A stretch of DNA of 7,974 nt, taken from the NCBI GenBank assembly GCA_017308345.1, contig JAFKFE010000199.1, positions 1 to 7,974 of the forward strand, written 5' to 3'. The position numbers and the translations under genes are program-made. Positions 4,919 through 7,974 of the stretch are shown in pieces. The first letter of the stretch is position 1, and each line of letters starts with the position of its first letter. The notes under the pieces are model-generated. The model had not been told where the DNA came from. It ran no database searches and saw nothing but the letters and a program-made list of their open reading frames with translations. The DNA is from Alphaproteobacteria bacterium. GTDB taxonomy: Bacteria > Pseudomonadota > Alphaproteobacteria > Rhizobiales > Rhizobiaceae.

Positions 4919-5659
4919 ATGACGCTCGAGATTATCGGGGCCGGCTTCGGCCGCACCGGCACGTGGTCGACTTTCGCGGCGCTGAACAGGCTCGGCTTTC
5001 CGAGCTATCACATGCAGGAAGTCATCATCAACAAGGCCAACAAGGGTCATCTGGACTTCTGGCGCAAGGTGGCGAACAGTCCGCCGGGCACTCAGCACGA
5101 CTGGGCCCGAGTGTTCGCCAACTACAAGGCCACTGTCGACAATCCGGGCTGCTGCGTCTGGCGCGAACTGATGGCCGCCTATCCCAACGCCAAGGTGCTC
5201 CTGACGCTGCATCCGCGCGGCGCCGAGGCCTGGTACGACAGCACCATCGACACGATCTACTTCACCGAGAATGTCTGGCAGTTCAGGGTGCTGGAATGGC
5301 TGACTCCGTTCGGCCGCAAGTTCGGCGACATGTCGCGCAAACTTGTCTGGGGCCGGACGCTGAAGGGCGTGATGGACGACCGCGACAAAGCGGTGGCGCG
5401 CTACAATTCCTATATCGACGAGGTGAAGGCGGCGGTGTCGCCCGAAAGGCTCCTGATCTTCAAGGTCAGCGACGGCTGGGCGCCGCTCTGCGATTTCCTC
5501 GGGGTCCCGCTTCCGAACGAGCCCTTCCCCAACCTCAACGACCGCGCCAGCATCAAGAAGATCATCCGCGAGATGATCATCGGCTCCTATGTGATGCTGG
5601 CGGGCGTCACGGCGGCGATCGTGCTGGCGGCCGGCGCGCTGTGGTGGCTGCTTAGGTAA
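4919..5659 (+). CDS. Sulfotransferase-family P-loop protein with C-terminal membrane anchor
   Basis: A 246-residue protein of the sulfotransferase superfamily, which transfers sulfate from PAPS to hydroxyl or amino acceptors. The PAPS-binding P-loop-like motif is at the N-terminus (IGAGFGRTGTWSTFAALNRLG, 6-26, given here as the family landmark), followed by YPNAKVLLTLHPRGAEAWYDS (88-108), where family members usually have L-R-D/S-P..W. The C-terminal part has FKVSDGWAPLCDFLGVPLP and PFPNLND (about 181-207), typical of the Sulfotransfer_4 group. Residues 220-245 are a hydrophobic helix ending in WWLLR, so the protein is probably tail-anchored with its catalytic part in the cytoplasm. The ATG at 4919 follows GGGAGG at about 4 nt; the upstream ATG codons at 4859 and 4907 lack this and would add 20 or 4 poorly conserved residues. 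The acceptor is unknown. Confidence 0.88.
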   Translation: MTLEIIGAGFGRTGTWSTFAALNRLGFPSYHMQEVIINKANKGHLDFWRKVANSPPGTQHDWARVFANYKATVDNPGCCVWRELMAAYPNAKVLLTLHPRGAEAWYDSTIDTIYFTENVWQFRVLEWLTPFGRKFGDMSRKLVWGRTLKGVMDDRDKAVARYNSYIDEVKAAVSPERLLIFKVSDGWAPLCDFLGVPLPNEPFPNLNDRASIKKIIREMIIGSYVMLAGVTAAIVLAAGALWWLLR

Positions 5660-5689
5660 CGCAGCCGGTTCCGCGCGAAGAAGGCGGGA

Positions 5690-5718
5690 TTGTCGTTATA
5701 TTAGAAATGGCGCATATT
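5690..5718 (+). promoter_or_regulatory. Putative promoter of the GYD/ABM gene pair
   Basis: TTGTCG (5690-5695) and CATATT (5713-5718) are 17 bp apart, each matching four of six consensus bases. A start near 5725 would give a leader of about 150 nt containing the hairpins described next. Confidence 0.3.
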
Positions 5719-5725
5719 ACTTGAG

Positions 5726-5790
5726 CCGAAGCGTTGCTTCGGGTGTAAACCGCCGTTGGCCGTGGCTGCCCAGGCGGTCCACGGGCCACG
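5726..5790 (+). other. Hairpins in the leader region of the GYD/ABM pair
   Basis: CCGAAGC-GTT-GCTTCGG (5726-5742) is a perfect 7-bp hairpin. Behind it GGCCGTGG (5758-5765) can pair with CCACGGGCC (5779-5787, one bulge), while the overlapping CGTGGC (5761-5766) can pair with GCCACG (5785-5790), so two mutually exclusive folds are possible. No T-run follows. The first hairpin may also belong to the end of the sulfotransferase transcript. Confidence 0.35.
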
Positions 5791-5875
5791 TCAAATGTCA
5801 GTGAAAAACGAGCAACCCGGTGCGCCGCTCAAACGATCGAGCAGCGCGGGACAATGATATTTGGAGGAGATTCCC

Positions 5876-6190
5876 ATGAAGGTCACCGTATTGGCGAGTT
5901 ACGAACCCCACGCCGCCAAGGGATTGATGCAGGGCTCGGACCGGGAGGCCGCGATCCGGACGCTTTTCGAAAGCGTCGGCGGCAAGATGAACAGCCTGAT
6001 GTTCACGCGCGGCATGTACGACGTCGTCGTCAACGGCGAAGTGCCTGACCAGAACGCCGGGATGGGCCTGACCCTTGCCGTGCGGGCAAGCGGCTCGGTG
6101 AGCGACCTCGTCATTCTCGAGGAGCTCAACATGAAGGCGGTGATCGCGGCCGCCAACAAGGCCGCCGGCGCCTACAAGCCGGCCGGCTGA
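5876..6190 (+). CDS. GYD domain-containing protein
   Basis: A 104-residue protein of the GYD-domain family, small proteins with a ferredoxin-like alpha/beta-barrel fold and no established reaction. The family pattern is visible: a beta strand ending in Y near residue 9, R23 and R28, the VGGK turn (34-37), and the name-giving region FTRGMYDVVVNGEVPD (43-58), where GMYD takes the place of the usual G-Y/E-Y-D. The ATG at 5876 is set by GGAGGAG (5863-5869) at a 6-nt distance; a TTG at 5861 lies upstream of that site and is not the start. The next gene begins 24 nt after its stop with its own ribosome site, so the two form an operon. Both products are of the dimeric barrel type, which suggests a joint role, possibly in oxidation or stress, but this is inference. 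Confidence 0.88.
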   Translation: MKVTVLASYEPHAAKGLMQGSDREAAIRTLFESVGGKMNSLMFTRGMYDVVVNGEVPDQNAGMGLTLAVRASGSVSDLVILEELNMKAVIAAANKAAGAYKPAG

Positions 6191-6214
6191 CCTCAAAACC
6201 GATGGGAGGATGCC

Positions 6215-6511
6215 ATGACCGCTTACAACGTAGTCCGCTTTCGCACCAAGCCGGGCAAGGAAAAGGCCTTCGTCGACGCGCATGAGAAGATCTCGCTGCA
6301 CGCCAAGGGCTTCCGCAAGGGCGCCCTGATCAAGACCGGCGAGCGCACCTACTGCATGGTCGGCGAATGGAAGGACATGGACAGCCTCGCCGCGGCGCGC
6401 CCGATGATGATCGGAATCCTCGATACGTTCCGCGACATGCTCGAGGACCTTGGCGGGGACCTCGGCGTCACCGATCCGGTGTCGGGGACAGTCGTCGCCG
6501 AAATAGGCTGA
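6215..6511 (+). CDS. Small ABM-like (antibiotic biosynthesis monooxygenase-type) dimeric alpha/beta-barrel protein
   Basis: A 98-residue protein whose opening YNVVRFRTKPGKEKAFVDAH (4-23) is the typical first strand and helix of ABM-like barrels: V-x-R-F-x-x-K-P-G-x-E-x-x-F. A second strand with YCMVGEWKDMDSL (46-58) fits the usual W..k..d..L segment. ABM relatives include cofactor-free monooxygenases, heme-degrading enzymes and proteins without known activity. Key histidine or asparagine catalytic residues cannot be assigned here, so the activity is open. GGGAGG stands about 6 nt before the ATG. It is the second gene of a pair with the GYD protein and is followed by a region with a hairpin repeat at 6620-6653. 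Confidence 0.78.
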   Translation: MTAYNVVRFRTKPGKEKAFVDAHEKISLHAKGFRKGALIKTGERTYCMVGEWKDMDSLAAARPMMIGILDTFRDMLEDLGGDLGVTDPVSGTVVAEIG

Positions 6512-6619
6512 CGGCGCTGCCGCCCATCGGCGGCCGCCGGGCTGCAAGGCTCGCCAGGCCGGCGCCGTCCGGTATGCCACCCGACCGCCGATGCGCGGAG
6601 CCGGGGCCGCCCTTTTGGC

Positions 6620-6704
6620 TGGAGCGGTTCACCGTTTCACGGAAACCGCTCCATCTTCCTGTTTTGATGCAAACCGTTCCGCACCTTTCCTGGAATTGGT
6701 CCAG
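6620..6704. repeat. Dispersed intergenic repeat with a long hairpin (RIME-like)
   Basis: GGAGCGGTT (6621-6629) and AACCGCTCC (6644-6652) are perfect 9-bp arms, with T6620-A6653 outside and a second stem CCGT/ACGG (6632-6642) inside. Then follow TGTTTTGATGCAA and AACCGTTCCGCACCTTTCC, TGGAATTG. This matches, from memory, a very frequent Rhizobiaceae/Mesorhizobium intergenic repeat whose full form has GCAATTCCGGACGGAAAACCG; here about a dozen bases of that part seem lost, so it is a decayed copy. It lies between the ends of the convergent ABM-like and DUF1127 genes and could end both transcripts. Confidence 0.6.
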
Positions 6705-6863
6705 CTAGAACGGCAAGCGGATTTCATCCGGCTGGCTGGGGGCTCCCGGCCAGCCGATGTCCTTGCGGATCTCCGGCGGCAATTCGTTCAGCTCGCGCGT
6801 CGCGCGGCGGCGTTTGCCGGCCTCGGCGAAGGCGGCACGGATTCGGTTGAGACTTTTGAACAT
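6705..6863 (-). CDS. DUF1127-type mini-protein
   Basis: A 52-residue basic protein beginning MFKSLNRIRAAF and containing the DUF1127 core TRELNELPPEIRKDIGW (22-38; family pattern R-x-L-x-x-L-x-D/E-x-x-L/R-x-D-I-G). Members are abundant, 45-90-residue proteins of alphaproteobacteria, rich in Arg. Some have been linked to RNA binding, phosphate or stress responses and sRNA turnover, but no function can be fixed for this one. After the core it has an extra tail PGAPSQPDEIRLPF where most members continue with a short R/I-containing stretch. The ATG at 6861-6863 has GGGG 6 nt upstream (TGGGGGT). It stops exactly where the dispersed repeat begins. Confidence 0.85.
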   Translation of the reverse strand: MFKSLNRIRAAFAEAGKRRRATRELNELPPEIRKDIGWPGAPSQPDEIRLPF

Positions 6864-7130
6864 GGAAACCCCCATAAATCAGCGACGGAAAACCGGTGAC
6901 GCCTCTTCACCCGGCGCCGCTTTTGCGGTGCGTCTGTAACCGGTGGATTGCGCGCGAACGGTGAAATGCTTCACGAAGCCGGAGCGGCCCGAAACATTTG
7001 TGTGCAAACTAATTTACGGGATCGGCCATGCATCCCGCGCGCCAGGCGCGGGTCTGCATGGTCTGCAATGTCAGACGCTTGGGCTTACCGGTTGATGCGT
7101 TGATTCATGTCCTGCCGAAAGCAGGCGCGC
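6864..7130. other. Intergenic region with several hairpins
   Basis: Between the DUF1127 gene and the lasso-leader peptide gene no coding frame convinced me. The region holds GTGAA-ATGC-TTCAC (6961-6974), TTTG-TGTG-CAAA (6997-7008) in an AT-rich patch, a strong hairpin at 7028-7059, and CCTGC/GCAGG (7111-7125). The AT-rich patch may carry regulatory sites for DUF1127. A plus-strand open frame from 7028 overlaps the antisense of two minus-strand genes and looks accidental. Confidence 0.3.
7028..7059. terminator. Strong GC hairpin, possible end of the upstream minus-strand transcripts
   Basis: CCCGCGC-GCCAG-GCGCGGG (7034-7052) has seven perfect pairs, and ATGCA (7028-7032) can add a second stem with TGCAT (7055-7059). 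There is no T-run on either strand, so it would be a Rho-type or processing end rather than an intrinsic terminator. Confidence 0.3.
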
Positions 7131-7229
7131 TTACTCCGGCGCCTGCGAATCCGAACCGGCCTGTTGCGCGGTCCGCGCCGAGAGCCGGCCTTTGCGGAAG
7201 AGCGTCGGCTTTGAATATTCTTTCTTCAT
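7131..7229 (-). CDS. Orphan peptide with lasso-peptide-type leader motif (putative RiPP precursor)
   Basis: A 32-residue peptide starting MKKE. Residues 5-20, YSKPTLFRKGRLSART, fit the leader signature Y-x-x-P-x-L-x-x-x-G-x-(L)-x-x-x-T that binds the RRE (B1) protein in lasso-peptide maturation, including the conserved Thr at the position just before the leader/core border. The remaining 11-12 residues (A-Q-Q-A-G-S-D-S-Q-A-P-E) are hydrophilic and short. A1 to D7 could form a seven-residue ring with a five-residue tail, but a normal lasso core is longer. AGGGG stands 8 nt before the ATG, supporting translation. No asparagine-synthetase-like cyclase, B1/B2 protease or transporter is in the window, so the peptide is an orphan here. 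I recall similar orphan peptides annotated as putative RiPP precursors in Mesorhizobium. Confidence 0.7.
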   Translation of the reverse strand: MKKEYSKPTLFRKGRLSARTAQQAGSDSQAPE

Positions 7230-7255
7230 TGCCAAATCCCCTGCTTGGTCACCTT

Positions 7256-7284
7256 AAGTGCGGCAAAGGCGTTCGACCTGTCAA
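7256..7284 (-). promoter_or_regulatory. Possible promoter of the lasso-leader peptide gene
   Basis: On the minus strand a perfect TTGACA (7284-7279) stands about 50 nt before the ATG at 7229. At the 17-bp spacing the -10 hexamer would be GCACTT, a poor match, so only the -35 half is convincing. Confidence 0.3.
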
Positions 7285-7314
7285 GCGGCCGGCGCGGCAA
7301 TGTCTCAGTCGGCA

Positions 7315-7521
7315 TCAATCGCTTTCCATCCACAGAATGAACTCGTTCCAACTGGCCTTGACGCCGTTCTGGCGCTGCGTCTGACCCTTGCACCAAATCA
7401 GTCCTGTTTTGGTTAGATAGCAATCGCCAAGCAGTTCGCCATTGGGTTTGCGAACCTGAAACTCGATCCCATTCGTCTTCACTTCCATGCCGACATCAAA
7501 GTCTTTGATCGTGACTTTCAA
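7315..7521 (-). CDS. Conserved-looking small protein of unknown function
   Basis: A 68-residue protein with alternating strand-like segments: KVTIKDFDVGMEVKTNGIEF, QVRKPNGELLGDCYLTKTGLIWCKG, then a helix-like SWNEFILWME near the C-terminus. It has two cysteines and five aromatic residues typical of a small folded domain. It resembles, from memory, rhizobial hypothetical proteins of the same length with the pattern G-I-E-x-x-V...G-x-x-L-G-D...L-T-K-T-x-L-I-W-C-x-G-x-T; no function is known to me. The start is not ATG: TTG at 7519-7521 lies 8 nt behind GGAGG, while GTG at 7525-7527 is only 2 nt behind it and so less likely. A promoter-like pair lies upstream at 7564-7592. The lasso-leader peptide gene follows 85 nt downstream on the same strand. 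Confidence 0.75.
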   Translation of the reverse strand: MKVTIKDFDVGMEVKTNGIEFQVRKPNGELLGDCYLTKTGLIWCKGQTQRQNGVKASWNEFILWMESD

Positions 7522-7563
7522 TACCACACCCTCCTCAGTTGCTTTGCGCTAAACATGCAAGAG

Positions 7564-7592
7564 TTCAAAGGCGTGCGCAACAGCAGTGTCAA
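7564..7592 (-). promoter_or_regulatory. Putative promoter of the small unknown gene
   Basis: On the minus strand TTGACA (7592-7587, perfect) and TTTGAA (7569-7564, weak) are 17 bp apart. A start near 7557 would give a leader of about 35 nt before the TTG start at 7521. Confidence 0.4.
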
Positions 7593-7617
7593 GGCTACTG
7601 AATTTCAAATTGAGACG

Positions 7618-7974
7618 CTACTGCAGGCACATCCGTCGCTGACCGGACTTATCGAACAGCACCCTCCCGCCCCGCGCCACTTCCCTGCCCGCCCGATAGA
7701 CGGCGCGATCCTTCGGCACCGCCACCACCGCTTCCGGGATGTGCCCGGCACGGAGCGCGACGAAGTCGGCCTTGGCGCCGACGGCGACGCCGTAGCCTTC
7801 CAACCCCAGCGCCATGGCGCCAGCGTGGCTCGCCAGATCATAGGCGGCTTCCAGCTCCCGATCCTCGTAGAAGCCGGAGCGGTAACCGATCATGTTGGCG
7901 CGGTTGAGCATGTCGCCATCGCCATAGGGCCACCAGGAATCGCGGATGTTGTCGGAGCCGGCGAAGACCGTGAC
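7618..7974 (-). CDS. Cytosine-deaminase-like amidohydrolase, C-terminal part (partial)
   Basis: The last 118 residues of an amidohydrolase; the N-terminal and metal-binding part lies beyond the right edge. The fragment begins VTVFAGSDNIRDSWWPYGDGDML, which lines up with the CodA segment G-x-D-D-x-x-D-P-W-Y-P-x-G-x-x-N-M-L; the Asp of GSDN is the expected metal ligand that activates the catalytic water. The continuation LASHAGAMALGLEGYGVAVGAKADFVALRA is the typical closing part of the family, where the small beta domain resumes. Such enzymes deaminate cytosine or related rings (isoguanine, creatinine, N-isopropylammelide); the substrate cannot be decided from this end. The stop is TAG at 7618-7620. 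No terminator with a T-run was seen behind it. Confidence 0.88.
   Translation of the reverse strand, partial: VTVFAGSDNIRDSWWPYGDGDMLNRANMIGYRSGFYEDRELEAAYDLASHAGAMALGLEGYGVAVGAKADFVALRAGHIPEAVVAVPKDRAVYRAGREVARGGRVLFDKSGQRRMCLQ

Noticed and set aside
4259..5212. Minus-strand open frame of 317 codons
   Set aside because: It runs antisense to the small exported protein and the sulfotransferase-like gene and has no recognisable domain or convincing ribosome site.
5798..6580. Minus-strand open frame of 260 codons
   Set aside because: It is the antisense of the GYD and ABM-like genes, which have good starts and family motifs. His/Arg/Ala-rich shadow composition.
7131..7229. Claim of a complete lasso-peptide gene cluster
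   Set aside because: Only the precursor-like peptide is visible; neither an RRE protein, a transglutaminase-like protease, a cyclase nor a transporter is in the window.
7028..7384. Plus-strand open frame of 118 codons
   Set aside because: It overlaps the antisense of the lasso-leader peptide and the 68-residue gene and has no ribosome site; the hairpin at its start is non-coding in character.
1..7974. tRNA, rRNA, CRISPR arrays, insertion sequences and integrase genes
   Set aside because: I looked for tRNA-like cloverleaf ends, regular spaced repeats and transposase motifs and found none.

Overview
The window looks like chromosomal DNA of a GC-rich alphaproteobacterium of the order Hyphomicrobiales, most likely Mesorhizobium or a close relative. 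The reasons are the high G+C and third-position GC bias, purine-rich Shine-Dalgarno sites, a DUF1127 mini-protein, rhizobial-type intergenic palindromes, and small GYD and ABM-like proteins. This assignment is inferred from family recognition, not from a database search.

Layout, left to right. Positions 1-120 hold the 3' end of an unrecognised plus-strand gene. It converges, across a perfect CCCCC-ACGT-GGGGG palindrome, on a minus-strand gene for an exported PEBP/YbhB-like protein (167-712). Behind that, 802-928 on the minus strand holds four consecutive hairpins ending in a T-run, a good candidate for a small RNA, preceded by a 20-bp-period direct repeat. Next comes a hipBA-type toxin-antitoxin operon on the minus strand (hipA 1025-2377, hipB 2381-2908 or a shorter form). 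Its control region contains four copies of an 18-bp palindrome related to TGATCCC-NNNN-GGGATCA and two promoter-like pairs. Upstream on the same strand is a PLP-dependent fold-type I aminotransferase (3012-4205) with a TAGGTCA-N7-TGACCTA operator candidate in front of it.

The strand then switches. On the plus strand lie a small exported Met/Lys-rich protein (4476-4751), a sulfotransferase-like P-loop protein with a C-terminal membrane anchor (4919-5659), and a two-gene unit of small alpha/beta-barrel-like proteins: a GYD-domain protein (5876-6190) and an ABM-like protein (6215-6511). A hairpin repeat (6620-6704) separates these from the right part.

The right part is all minus strand. It holds a 52-residue DUF1127 protein (6705-6863), a 32-residue peptide with a lasso-peptide-type leader motif (7131-7229), a 68-residue conserved-looking protein of unknown function (7315-7521), and the C-terminal 118 residues of a cytosine-deaminase-like amidohydrolase (7618-7974).

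The genes do not form one pathway. The most unusual parts are the orphan lasso-leader peptide without visible maturation enzymes, the four-operator hipBA control region with two possible hipB starts, the HipA with proline at the usual autophosphorylated-serine position, and the unnamed multi-hairpin RNA with C-rich loops.
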